Under the pieces are notes generated by a model. That model was not told the DNA's origin, searched no databases, and saw only the letters and a list, made by a program, of their open reading frames with translations. From Rhizophagus sp. LPA8_4_AMF (lineage: Eukaryota > Glomeromycota > Glomeromycetes > Glomerales > Glomeraceae), in assembly GCA_021464525.1 (NCBI GenBank), contig JADRCO010000193.1, positions 1-44,334 of the forward strand: 44,334 bases of DNA. Direction: 5' to 3'. Both the position numbers and the translations under genes were made by a program. Of the stretch, positions 12,131 to 22,681 are shown piece after piece. The stretch's first letter is position 1. Each line of letters opens with the position of its first letter.

Positions 12131-12685
12131 TTAAGGATAAAATTTTTTGACTTTTCCTTCAATACATGATAAATTTTTACCATCCGGATTTGTGACTGTA
12201 TAAAATATTTAAAAGGTTATTAATGAACAAAATTTTATAAAGTCAAAATTATAAGCATTTTATATTATTACTCACTCATTATCTTTACATCGTACTCAAC
12301 TAGAGTATTTTTAGGAATAAGAGGAGATGTTTCTTCCATAGACTTTGCGGTAAAATCAAAATCATCCTTTACTGGACAGGTGAATCCACTTGGTGTGACA
12401 AACATTTCACAAAACCCGATTTCATGATGAATTACTTGTTTTTTCTCATAAAATCCCGTAATCTTATACAGTGCACCATTTTCAATAGGTATAGTTGCTT
12501 TACCAGCGATACGACCAGTAGATTCTTGACCCCCCAACAAGTGGATTGGGAGTAAAACTAAATACGGTAATTTTATTAGGGAAATTGCCTTGGCATGTTT
12601 TAAAATCACTGTGCGAATCTTGACGTCTTATTGGAGTTGATGATACGAATGCCACGAATACCAAGATAACAAGTAAGAAATTCAT
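12131..12685 (-). CDS. ML-domain gene copy 2, with a frameshift
   Basis: Exon 1 is 12276-12685 and exon 2 is 12131-12195, in the same layout as its paralogues. The start MNFLLVILVFVAFVSSTPIRRQD gives a signal peptide followed by the dibasic RR. Downstream motifs are CQGNFPN, IAGKATI, GFCE, FTCPV and NPDGKNLSCIEG. The reading frame changes at a run of six G (plus-strand C run near 12529-12534) inside the YTPNP-VGQ region; five G would keep the frame. This is either a real frameshift that inactivates the gene or a homopolymer error. The promoter, leader and splice sites look normal, so loss would be recent. The start at 12685 is preferred over an upstream Met because it aligns with the other copies. 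Confidence 0.7.
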
Positions 12686-12740
12686 TTTATAAAATCGTTT
12701 ACATTTGTTATATAACTTATTAAAAAAAGAACGAGATAAT

Positions 12741-12756
12741 GCCGTTTTTATATAAA
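12741..12756 (-). promoter_or_regulatory. TATA-like element upstream of ML copy 2
   Basis: The minus strand reads TTTATATAAAAACGGC, about 56-71 bases upstream of the start codon. It is shared with the other cluster members. Confidence 0.6.
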
Positions 12757-12763
12757 ATATCAT

Positions 12764-13748
12764 ATATAGTCCCGAAATTAAGCCACTGCAAATAAGCCTC
12801 CCCGAAAAAAAGCCTGCATTGTGATGGTTTTAACCGCAAGACTGGATCATTATTTAATTATATTTTTTCATTCTTTGGAGAATTTTCTTATTTTCACACT
12901 TTCTTAATTAATTTTTAACGCCTTGCTTAAAGAATGTTTTATGGTTAAAAGACAAAGAATAAAAAGTGAAGTGCACATAATTATATTCATTTTTTTTAAA
13001 CTCGTTTCTATCACGATAGTGCCGCAATTACGAGATCACGTGTGCTGAGTAACTGTTTTGGTGCTTACATAACAACACAATCATCAAATAGTAATTTTTG
13101 AATTTTTGTGATAACTGATAACTCAGTACTGCGTTTATTGTGCTTATTGTCATGTGACGCAAATTTATTGACTTTATTGAGTATAAATTAACAAGGCATT
13201 AAAACAGTATCACAATTATAATCATTACATAATCACTAATTTTCGATCACCTTCAGTCAACGTTATTCTAAAATTCAGGTTGAAAAGAAACTTTTTATTG
13301 ATATAACATAAATTTGGTTCGTATTATGAAAGAATATGAATAGTGAATTCTTAAAGAGCGTCAGAAAATGTAAATAGTTTTAAAAGACAGAGTAGAAAAG
13401 AAATATGACACCACGTTCAAAGATGAACGAAAAAAGTTGCTGAAATTAGTGGATTATCACAGGATTTAAAAGAAATGCAACTATCCACGGATTTACTTGG
13501 GTTACGTTACCATATCATACAGTAATTGTAGATGGAGTGTTCACTATTATTGTGCAAAAAAAGTTATATTATTTTCTAATCTACTTTAGGAACTCCATTT
13601 TCTTTTGAATATCCTTATCACTCACGTTCATATTCATTTTGGCAGAATATTGATTATACTAGCAACGTTGTTCATTTACACCTTATTAATCGATAATGAG
13701 ATATTATAGATAATTTACTATTTTAAAAGATAAAGTGTTTTAAGGAAT
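12764..13748. other. Intergenic between ML copies 2 and 3
   Basis: No supported gene. A CACGTG lies at 13037. Sequence around 12900-13000 (a TTAACGCCTTGCTTAAAG-like block, then AAGACAAAGAATAAAAAGTG) matches blocks upstream of copies 3, 4 and 6, so the duplicated unit included several hundred bases of upstream DNA. Confidence 0.5.
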
Positions 13749-14287
13749 TTACATAAGTGACGTTTCCTTCAATACAAGATAAATTTTATTATCATTCGGG
13801 GTTGAGACTGTATAAAATATAAAACATATAATAAAGTTATTAATGAACAAAGTTTTATAAAATCAAAATTTATGTTAAAAAACTTACTAAAAGTCCTCGT
13901 AAAGAATTCAAGTACAGTATTATTGGGATCATTAGGGATAGTTTTTGCCGTAATATTTACGGTAAGATCAAAATCATCCGTTACTGGACAAGTGAATCCA
14001 CGATAAATTTACAAAAATTTTCATGTACTAACTTCAGTTCATTGCAGAATGCTTCAACGATGCTTCTTTTTCAATGAGTACAGCTACTTTACCTGTCAAC
14101 CTGCCATATGGTCAGTACTAATTGACTACGACAATTGGATAGGGAGTAAATTTTATGAAATAATTTCATTAGGAAAGATCCCTTCGCACGGTTTTAAGCC
14201 GTTAAGAGCATCTTGAAGTTTATTGGAGTTTGATGATGATACGAATGTCGCGAAAATCAAAAAAAAAATAACAAGAAAGATATTCAT
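13749..14287 (-). pseudogene. ML-domain gene copy 3, decayed
   Basis: The 5' end is still recognisable on the minus strand (MNIFLVIFFLIFATFVSSS, then DALNGLKPCEGIFPNEI), followed by several frame disruptions. Later pieces resemble SGFTCPV, TDDFDLT and NDPNNTVLEFF of the paralogues. The last-exon counterpart (13749-13807) is 59 instead of 65 bases and no longer encodes NPDGKNLSC in one frame. The 5' leader (AAACGATTTTATAAAATG) is intact. It reads as a pseudogene of the same duplication series. Confidence 0.85.
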
Positions 14288-15216
14288 TTTATAAAATCGT
14301 TTGTAAAATTATACATACAAATATATGAAAAAGAAACATGTATCGAGTCAAGCATCTGAAAGATCTTTTTTTATCAATTATAGGAATTATCCTATTATAA
14401 TAATCGTTAAAGCGAAACGCCTCACTTATAACTTTTTTTTGGTTAGATAACGAATAAAAAGAAAATTGCGGCATATCTCATCATTCATAAATCCGTTTAT
14501 TTATTACCGTAATCTTTCTTTAAGAACGATCGACATCATTAACTTTATCCATGTTTAGCAAATAAGGCCGTTCCAAATTAATTTTTAGTTTAACGTCTCC
14601 CCCCTTCTATTTTTGAAAATTTCAAAATATGTTTAAAGCACTTCTAAAAATTGAATGGTACCGATTTTACCGAAAATTTCCGAAATTTTAATTATCTCCT
14701 ATAAAAAATTTTATCCGTTATTTTTGTAAAAACTCCGTAAAAACGAGCCATTCACGGATCCATTCACGGAAAATGTATATAATTCGATAAATTCAGAAAA
14801 TATAAGGTTATTAATTCCGAAAATATGAGCCTTTTACGGAAAAAGATCGCGTAAATCCGTTTCTAGTTTCATTTTTTTTTTAGTGCAAATTTAAATCCAT
14901 TAAATGTTCTAAGTTCTAACAAACCATTATTTTTGATCAATTACTATAAATATCGGATGCATGTTACCGAAACATTCCGAATTAGTGAAATTTTCTAAAT
15001 TTTAATTAATGCAAACGTACGCTTCAGGGGCTTTTACGGATTATCATGTGACGATAAAATGGATGGATTTGTATAAAAACAATATAAAATAAAAATAATA
15101 TTTAAAATATATTTATCATGTTCTTAAAAATTAATATATTTTATTAACTGATAATAGAAAAATAAAATTATAATCCATTATTATAATAAATATTTTAATA
15201 AACAATATCTTATCGA
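14288..15216. other. Intergenic between ML copies 3 and 4, with CCGAAAA repeats
   Basis: Contains the upstream block of copy 3. Around 14650-14840 and 14960-15010 it carries repeated words such as TTACCGAAAATTTCCGAAAT, TCACGGA and TTTACGGA, typical of a decayed dispersed element. The short frame 14289-14474 overlaps the copy 3 promoter and is not supported. Confidence 0.45.
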
Positions 15217-15770
15217 TTATGGATAAGAAAATTTGATGTTCCCTTCAATACATGATAAATCTTTACCGTCCGGATTTGTTACTATATAAAACATAATAAA
15301 AGTTTCAGTTGTTAATTAAAATAATTACTAAAGTCAAATTTTGTTATTAATAACTTACTCTGTATCCTTATAAAATATTCTTCTACAATATTTTTAGGGT
15401 CATTAGGAGATGATTCTTCCATAAACTTTGTGGTAAAATCAAAATTCTCCTTTACTGGACAAGTGAATCCACTAGGCGTCACAATCGCTTCACAAAAACC
15501 GATTTCATGATGGAATACTTGTGTGTTCTCATCAAATCCCGTAATCTTATACAATGCACCGTTTTCAATAGTTACAGTTGCCTTACCAGCAATGTGAATA
15601 GTTGCTTCTTGACCCACTTGTAATGGATCAGGTGTGTAAATGTAGGTGGTAATTTCGTTTGGGAAATTACCTTTACACAGTAAAAAACCGCTAAGCGCAT
15701 CTTGGCGCCTTATTGGAGTTGATGAGGCGAATGATACGAGAACTAGGAAGGTAACAAGTAAGATATTCAT
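15217..15770 (-). CDS. Secreted ML-domain protein (copy 4)
   Basis: Intact gene: exon 1 is 15359-15770 and exon 2 is 15217-15281, giving 158 residues. It has a signal peptide ending near SFASSTP, the dibasic RR and RQDALSGF. Cysteines lie in LCKGNFPN, GFCEA, FTCPV and LSCIEG. The hallmark stretches GQEATIHIAGKATV and TNPDGKDLSC are complete. The phase-1 intron of 77 bases occupies the same site as in all copies. The expected product is a small secreted two-disulfide beta-sandwich protein that binds lipid. In a root-colonising fungus such a protein could act in lipid scavenging or at the host interface; this role is inference. Confidence 0.88.
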
Positions 15771-15840
15771 TTTATAAAATCGTTTGTAAAATTATGAAAA
15801 GTATTAAATAATTATTTAAAAAAAAAGAACAAAAATAATA

Positions 15841-15856
15841 CCGTTTTATATAAAAT
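15841..15856 (-). promoter_or_regulatory. TATA-like element upstream of ML copy 4
   Basis: The minus strand reads TTTTATATAAAACGG, about 70-85 bases upstream of the start codon, matching copies 1 and 2. Confidence 0.6.
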
Positions 15857-16485
15857 ATCGCATATTCTCAAAAATAATTCACCACAAATAAAAACCCTCT
15901 AAAAATTATTATAATGCAAAAAGATTTTATTTTTATCATTTTTTTTTTCCTTTTCTTGGAGAATTTTCTCATTTCTTTCTTTTTAGAATTTCTCATTATT
16001 CTCACTTTCTTAATTAATACTTAACCGTTAGCAAAATTAGCATATGAAAAAAATAACGCCTTAAACTCGTAAACAAAATAGGACAAAGAATAAAAAATGA
16101 ATTGCACATATTTATATTTTCAATGGAATTTAAGGTTTGTTATTTATCTTTTTTAGACATATTTTATGTATGCCGTTTCAGAATTTTCTCTTTTTAGACC
16201 TACTTTAGTTCTAGAATACCTTAGGCGTGAGAGTTTTTTTTATAATCAATACAAATTGATATAAATAAATATATATATACATATATAAAAATAACTAATA
16301 CTGTTCATTGTTGACAATATAAAGTAACATTTATTCAATAATTATAACAAATTGTTGTAAATATAAGTAACGCGCGCATACTTTATTTTTTGTGTAAATA
16401 ACGTTTTATTTATAATAAAATTCAACTTTCAGTTATTCGTTATAATGACCATATATCGTTTTTTTAACAGTTGATAATAACCAAG

Positions 16486-16537
16486 GAAAAGATTCAATGC
16501 ATGATAAATTTACCATCCGGATTTGATACCGTATAAA
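16486..16537 (-). pseudogene. Solo last exon of an ML-domain gene
   Basis: The minus strand reads TATCAAATCCGGATGGTAAA then TTTATCATGCATTGAATC, matching the 65-base last exon (NPDGK-LSC-IE) of the paralogues. The acceptor AG has become GG. Immediately beyond, at about 16570-16680, comes the usual upstream block (ACGCCTTAAACTTG, GTTAAACAAAA, AATAAAAAGAAAAGTGCGCA). The signal-peptide and core exon is therefore missing, removed by a deletion between the intron and the promoter region. Confidence 0.8.
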
Positions 16538-17208
16538 AAATTTATCAAGTGTCTGGGATTGATTTCTCATTGTAACGTTTAGGCGTTAAAGTAAAACGCC
16601 TTAAACTTGTATCACTTTTTATAGTTAAACAAAAAAAAAATAAATAAATAAAAAGAAAAGTGCGCAAAGTGCGCATATCAAATTCCGTATCATTTTAGAA
16701 TTTCATGATTAAATCAGAACGATCGACACCGCAACTTTTTCCATATTTAGAGAAAAATTTAGTTTTTTCGGTTTTTTCTTTTTCTGCTTTTTAATTTTCT
16801 TTTAAGATAAATATTTTTAAATTATCAATACTGTTATCTTAATAGAAACTTTCTGTACTTGTAGTAAACCTATTTACGAGTAGAAAACTTGAAGAGCAAG
16901 TTTCTTTTTTAAAACAATCAAATACCATGTGACTTATGGATCGTGGCTAAATGGTTACGTATTATCTTAAAAATAATAAGAATATACGACATTTTTTTTT
17001 TATATGATAAATGATAGTATTTCAAATCATGTTTTATAAGTTAAAAAATCAAATACTATATTAACTGATAATGAGGTCTATTACTAAAATAAATAAATGT
17101 ACAACGTTCAATCATTTTACTGTAATGTAATTGATGTTCATATATTTTAAATATTTTATATATAAACAATATAAATAATTAATTTTATCTTATTAGTTAA
17201 GCAAATAA

Positions 17209-17760
17209 TCAAGGATAAGAAAATTTGGCGCTTCCTTCCATACATGATAAATCTTTACCGTCCGGATTTGTAACTATATATAAAAATGTAATAAAAGGTT
17301 ATTTATTAACAAAATTATTATTAAAGTTTTATGTTATCAAAAACTTACCAATTATCTTTAAACCGTATTCTTCTATAGTATTTTTAGGATCACTAGAATC
17401 ATTATCTAGTGAAAACTTCGTTGTAAAATCAAAATTATCTTTTACTGGACATTTAAAACCACTAGGTTCGACAATTGCTTCGCAAAAATTGATATCATAA
17501 TGGAATATTTGTTTATTCTCATAAAATCCCGTAACCTTATACAATGCACCGTTTTCAATAGTTACTGTTGCTTTACCAGCAATACGAACAGTAGCTTCTT
17601 GACCCATCATAATTGGATTGGGAGTATAAGTATATGTGGTAATCTCGTTTGGGAAATTACCTTTACACGGTTTAAAACCGCTAAGCGCATCTTGACGTCT
17701 TATAGGAGTTGATGAGACGAAAGTTACGAAAATCAAAAAGATAACAAGTAAGTTATTCAT
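17209..17760 (-). CDS. Secreted ML-domain protein (copy 5)
   Basis: Intact: exon 1 is 17349-17760 and exon 2 is 17209-17273, giving 158 residues. The sequence MNNLLVIFLIFVTFVSSTPIRRQ gives a signal peptide and dibasic site. Four cysteines lie in PCKGNFPN, NFCEA, FKCPV and LSCMEG. Compared with copy 4, the loop before the last exon reads FSLDNDSSDPKNTIEEYGLK, and GQEATVRIAGKATV replaces TIHIAGKATV. The two are close paralogues, suggesting recent duplication or gene conversion. The TATA-like box is weaker here (CTATAAAAATGG, about 17806-17819). The predicted function is the same as for copy 4. Confidence 0.88.
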
Positions 17761-17829
17761 TTTTTATAAAATCGTTTGAAAATTATACAAGCAACGACTC
17801 TTTGACACCATTTTTATAGTATGCATCAA

Positions 17830-18773
17830 CTTATGTGTTAACAGCAATATTCTTTTTTTTACTAGTTACATGTGAATTTCACTATCACATAACAATTGGC
17901 GTTACGATCATCATTTTCTTGGCTAAACTTCTTTTTTTTAAATAACGATTGAAACAATAACTATATCCATATTTAGAAAATCAATAATAATCATCTTCAG
18001 CATCATCATCTTTGTTACTCGGCTGAATTCACACTCGTTACAATTAGACGTGTGAATAAATTAAATTCTTACTATTTTTAATAAACTCCAAATTTAATTA
18101 AAAGATAAAGAACTTCTAATGACAATATGCATGTGTTACTCCGGATTAGAAAACTTGAGGCGCGAATTTTTCCAAATATCATGTGACTTAAGAATATGTT
18201 TAAATCGTGGCTAATATTGTCACGTAATGATCAGCATCATCGCAAAAGTGTGTATATTTTCTAAATTATATAATATAATATGTAATAGTTATTTCACGGG
18301 ATGCCGTAGATATCATTAATCATCACGGCGGAGCCGTGATGATAATGAGATCAAGGCTGATCCGTGAAATAACTGATTTATACCACGGAGACTAACGTCC
18401 CGTATACAATTTTAAACTACTGATAGACTTTTTTAGCTTATCCTTTTAAATAAACATCACCCATAAAAATATCAATAAGGAAAATCACGGACGACTATTA
18501 GGAAACGTGGTATAAATTAATTTATTGTCCGGAGCGAAGTGGTTCTGTCATTAGTCAGTTTTCGCAGCCAATAAGTAAATTACATGCTCCGGGTTTAAAC
18601 GGTTCCCCATTACATAGTTATTAATACTTTATCAAATAACATTTTATAAGAATATATAGTTTATTCAAATATCAACTTATATAGTAATGAATAGCAGTAC
18701 CCATTAAAAAATACCAAAATATAAATTGAAAAATACATGTTAATATTGGCAATAAAATTTTTCTAGCTGATAA
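17830..18773. other. Intergenic between ML copies 5 and 6
   Basis: Apart from the palindromic element at 18285-18516 no gene is visible. A stretch at 18520-18600 (GTCCGGAGCGAAGTGGTTCT, GCTCCGGGTTTAAACGGTTC) is GC-richer than its surroundings and may belong to the same insertion. Confidence 0.4.
18285..18516. repeat. Compound palindromic element
   Basis: Three nested or adjacent inverted repeats: AGTTATTTCACGG...CCGTGAAATAACT (about 18286-18374); a perfect hairpin inside it, ATCATCACGGC-GGA-GCCGTGATGAT; and TTTATACCACG (18377-18387) against CGTGGTATAAA (18506-18516). It is non-coding and probably a non-autonomous insertion. Confidence 0.7.
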
Positions 18774-19327
18774 TTAAGGATAAGAAAGCTTGACGTTTCC
18801 TTCAATACATGATAAATTTTTTCCGTCCTGGTTCGATACTATATAAAATATAAAAATATAAAAAAATTTATTATTGAACAAAATTTTATAAAGCCAATAA
18901 TTTATAAGTACTTACTAAGCACCCTCACAAAAAATTCAAGTACACTATTTTTCGGGTCATTAGGACTAGTATCCGTAGGAAACGTATTTATAAAATTAAA
19001 ATCCCCCTCCACCGGACAAGTAAAACCGCTTGGAATAACGACTTCCTTGCAGAAGTCGTCATTATGTTGTAACACTTGTTCATTTTTATAAAACACAGTA
19101 TTCTAATACAACGCTTCTTTTTCAATGGGTACAGTTGCGATACCCCTCATATGAACAGTGACAACTTGACCCGTGACAATTGGATTGGGAGTGAACTCAT
19201 ATGAGGTAATTTTATTTGGGAAATTTCCTTGGCATTCTTTAAAACCGTTGAATGCATCCTGACGTCTTATTAAAGTTGATGATGTGAATGTCAAAAAAAT
19301 CAACAAGATAGCAAGTAAGATATTCAT
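18774..19327 (-). pseudogene. ML-domain gene copy 6, one internal stop
   Basis: Exon 1 is 18916-19327 and exon 2 is 18774-18838, with the usual lengths (412 and 65) and splice sites. A single TAG replaces the Lys codon expected in GALY-K-ITGFY (here EALY-stop-NTVFY), near 19100-19102. Everything else is open: signal peptide MNILLAILLIFLTFTSSTLI, RRQDAFNGF, CQGNFPN, FCKE, FTCPV, NQDGKNLSCIEG. It is therefore a very recent null allele, an assembly error or a read-through case; recent loss is most likely. Its 5' leader is inverted relative to the other copies (see findings). Confidence 0.8.
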
Positions 19328-19399
19328 TTTTTTATATATATTTGTGTGTATAATTTTACAAACGATTTTATCAAAAAAAATGGTCATTTTTATAAATAT

Positions 19400-21370
19400 T
19401 CAGCTAATTATAACCGTTAGCCGTTAAAACAAGAACGCCTTAAACCTTGTGTCAACAAAATATACCTATTTTTAGTTAGACAGAAAAATTCGATTTCGTC
19501 ATGTAGAATATCATAATTAAAAATTTTTTTTCCTACTTTTCATACGGTTATTTTTTAAGAACGATTGACATCACAAACAATTTCCATATTTAGAAAAATA
19601 ATGATTTTCTTGCATCATCAGCTGAATTCAAACTTGTTATATTATATTTTCGTGTGAAATAAATCAAAATTCTTTTTTTTTTTCTTCTTCTATTCTCTTT
19701 TTTTAGATTCGAATTAATCAACAGACAATATTTTGATTAATTAAATATGCATATTACCGAAAAATTCCGAATTATCGGAATACTCAAATGAAAATGTAAC
19801 TTATAGTGTAACATAGAATTTTACTATGAGAGAATACTTTTTTTTACTGGTATTATTTGATTATCAATCAAACATTTAAACTGATATCTTGATCTCTTTC
19901 TATAAACGTCTTTATTTTATTCCCTTTTTTTTAAATGCTTATTCAAGTTCAGAAGTAACTTTCTGCGTGGAACAACTTCAGTTTTATTATTAACTTGAAG
20001 AATACGAAAATAATCGAGCGGTTTTATATTAAAACGAAAAATAAAAAAGCCTTGTGCAAAAGATTTCGCCATCATAATTATTAATCAAATCGGGAGTAAA
20101 TTAATTAGCCATAGAAATAAATATTACTTATAGTATATTTGAATTTTAATTAGTATAACTACAAATTTTTGATATAGATAACAAGTAATGAAAAGAACGG
20201 TAAAAGAAGTATCTCGAAACATTGTAGTTTTTCATTCCGGTAAATATTTTTTATTTCTAATTTTCTAGGAAATTTAGGTATTGTATTTGAAAATGGCAAC
20301 AGCAAAACTCGCAAGATTGAATAAGCAAATTCAATAAAATACCAAATACTTTTTCGATACTTTCCTGTTCACAACCACAACCAATCTGCTGAGCAAAGTG
20401 GTGACGCATAAGAATTAATCGGGTATAGCAAATTAATATTTTATATACATATGATTTCATCTTAATTAATATGATACATATGATAATAAATTTTTAAATC
20501 CTTTGCATCTCAACGAAGAAGAGTGTAATTAACCTTGAAAAAAATTTTGAAAATTTTTATATCATAATTTATTTATTTGTTTGTATTTTAAAATTAACAA
20601 TAATTAAGTTATATTCATTGTAATTACAAGTTTTTTCAAAAAAAAAAAACAGTTATCATTGACTTTGCGTAAAATGATCAATCACGTAACGGATAATTCC
20701 TAGCGTGTAACCAAAAATGATGCAAATCTCCGACAATCTTAAAAATGTCTACTAGGATATCTATCTCAACTTCCAGCAACCTCCCTTCCTTTGGTTAATA
20801 CCAGTCATAAATCTTAAAAAATGGACTTCGTGCCGAATAACTATTAAATATCGTTTGGATCAGACTCCTGATATCAATATAGAAAATTTTAAACTTCTTT
20901 TTCTTCTTTCATGCGACATATCAGTGAAATACATTAATTTCTCTTGGTGTATTATCAATTTCAGTTTTGCTACATGATCGACTTGTACAAAAAGGGATTC
21001 TATTTGAAATAGAAAAAATACGTTCCATAAATAAGTTCCTAGTAGGTTTCTAGATAGTAATAGTTTTATAGTATGGTGATATAGAAAATATTTTCATGTT
21101 GTTTGTATATTAAATATGAGTTTTGAACTTTTAATTTCTTTTTCCTGCATCTTCTTGGTAGTATTGAAATTTAGCCAAAAGGGAGAAAATTACAATAGAA
21201 CGACTCAGAATTAGTTGAAACTCAGTTCTAGGTTTGAGCGGAACCGAATAGAATGAGTAGAACAGATAAAATGGTTCTCTTACTAAAATCAGCTCTGTTT
21301 ATCTCAAGCAAACATTTATGTGATATGATTATTCAGATTACACTTCGTAATTTAGCAAATAATTAGTAAT
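19400..21370. other. Gene-poor stretch downstream of the cluster
   Basis: The first 200 bases are the upstream block of ML copy 6 (ACGCCTTAAACC, TTAGTTAGACAG). Near 19755 is TTACCGAAAAATTCCGAATT, one of the dispersed CCGAAAA words. A 67-codon minus frame at 20257-20460 encodes a cysteine-containing peptide (IGCGCEQES, SCEFCCCHF) that I cannot assign; it could be a lone exon or chance. Nothing else is recognised. Confidence 0.35.
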
Positions 21371-21375
21371 CAGCT

Positions 21376-21445
21376 ATGGTGGCACAGCGTACATTAAATT
21401 AGTTGTAGTTACGCTGTTACGCTTATATATACTATATAGTGCGCA
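21376..21445. repeat. Dispersed repeat (CAGCGTACATTAAAT), copy 1
   Basis: GGTGGCACAGCGTACATTAA followed by ATTAGTTGTAG and, about 30 bases on, ATAGTGCGCATA. The same order recurs at about 30285-30345 (GGTGCAGCGTACATTAAATG, TTGTAG, ATAGTGCGCAGC). A third, weaker relative may lie at 30853-30920. Family unknown. Confidence 0.55.
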
Positions 21446-21525
21446 TATAATTGCACAAACTTTTTCAAGGTTTTACATTTTGCGTGTATAAAAATTTTTT
21501 GAATTTACAATTCACCCTCACTATA

Positions 21526-21731
21526 ACGAATTTTTGTATAGTAAATAACTTGCTATAATGAAAAAAAGTTTCAGTACAGTTCTTTTATAATCAATAATTT
21601 TTGATACAGTGAATTTTTATATTAAAACCTTTGTAATGTCATACCATTTTTTAGTCAAAGAAAATAAGAGTAAGTCACGTGATTGTAATAAATTTTGATA
21701 TACGCTATTTGCTATCCTCACTATAATGTGA
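21526..21731. mobile_element. Decayed pogo-like MITE remnant
   Basis: The CCTCACTATAACGA word at 21526-21540 and CCTCACTATAATG near 21715-21729, together with GCTATAATGAAAAAAAG between them, resemble the ends of Tc1/mariner-pogo MITEs (compare 35293-35553). No clean inverted ends or TA duplication remain. Confidence 0.35.
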
Positions 21732-21840
21732 TACTAAATTTATTTCTTTTTTTGATTTCAGATTAGTTCTAGCTTAGAATCATTAAAAACAAAAGTATCT
21801 TAGAATTAACCAGATTCATCTACTTAATAATATAATTAAA

Positions 21841-22250
21841 GGCGGATGTTACTCATACCCCTCCCTGTAATAAATCTTAATCGTTAAGCAGTTTATTAAT
21901 TTTACTGCGCCATTTGTTTGAAAAAATGAAAGTTAAATGATAAACCAGATTCGAGTTAGTGGACCAAAGAGTGAGAAAATTTACTCTTTAGCATCAGTCT
22001 AGACATAATCCTCAGTTGCCAATTAAGTTTTTTTCATTAACAATACACGTATTCTTTAATATGAACTTTAAAAAATAAAATTATGTTTAATATGAATACT
22101 TTTAAAAAAATAAATTTAGGATTTCTATCAACAATGTTTTTTGTGTGAATATTTCAAAATTTCTAAGTTATTTTAATTTTTCATTTCGCGGTAAAATAAC
22201 GTGATTATAGATCATGATTTATTACAGAGAGGGGTACGAGTAACAGCCGC
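21841..22250. mobile_element. MITE-like element, copy B (intact ends)
   Basis: The left end GGCGGATGTTACTCATACCC and the reverse complement of the right end, GCGGCTGTTACTCGTACCCC, form inverted repeats of about 40 bases that continue into TGTAATAAATC. ATTAAA on both sides may be a 6-base target duplication. Length is 410 bases and no coding frame is present. It shares its interior with copy A at 7694-8120. This is most likely a non-autonomous cut-and-paste element of unknown superfamily. Confidence 0.75.
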
Positions 22251-22681
22251 ATTAAATTTTAGAAAATTTTCCATCCCGCTCCCCGCAATTTTCTTTGAAT
22301 ATCATTTCAGGGGATATCAATATATTGTATACCGCATTTTCCTTTTTAAAAAATCGTTTATTTAAATAATTATATTTAACAAATAAATAATCAACGTATA
22401 TGTAGTGAATTTGACGCATTTTTTGAGTAATTACGTTGATTATCTTCCTTGATTAAAACAAAGTTGCTGGATCATCTGATAAGTTGTGATGTGGTTAAAA
22501 TATGAAAATCTGCAATAATTAAATTATACACATATTCTTGATTTGATTCAAGTAGAATTAGAAGGGTAATGATTTATTGGATCAAGTATTCACTTACGCG
22601 AAACTTTTATCATTATTAATGATATATAATATTTAATCATTAATTTTCATATCTCTTTACATAATCAAAATATTGTCTTAA

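Noticed and set aside
17225-17712. Plus-strand frames of 91 and 70 codons
   Set aside because: Both are antisense to the intact ML copy 5 with its signal peptide and conserved cysteines.
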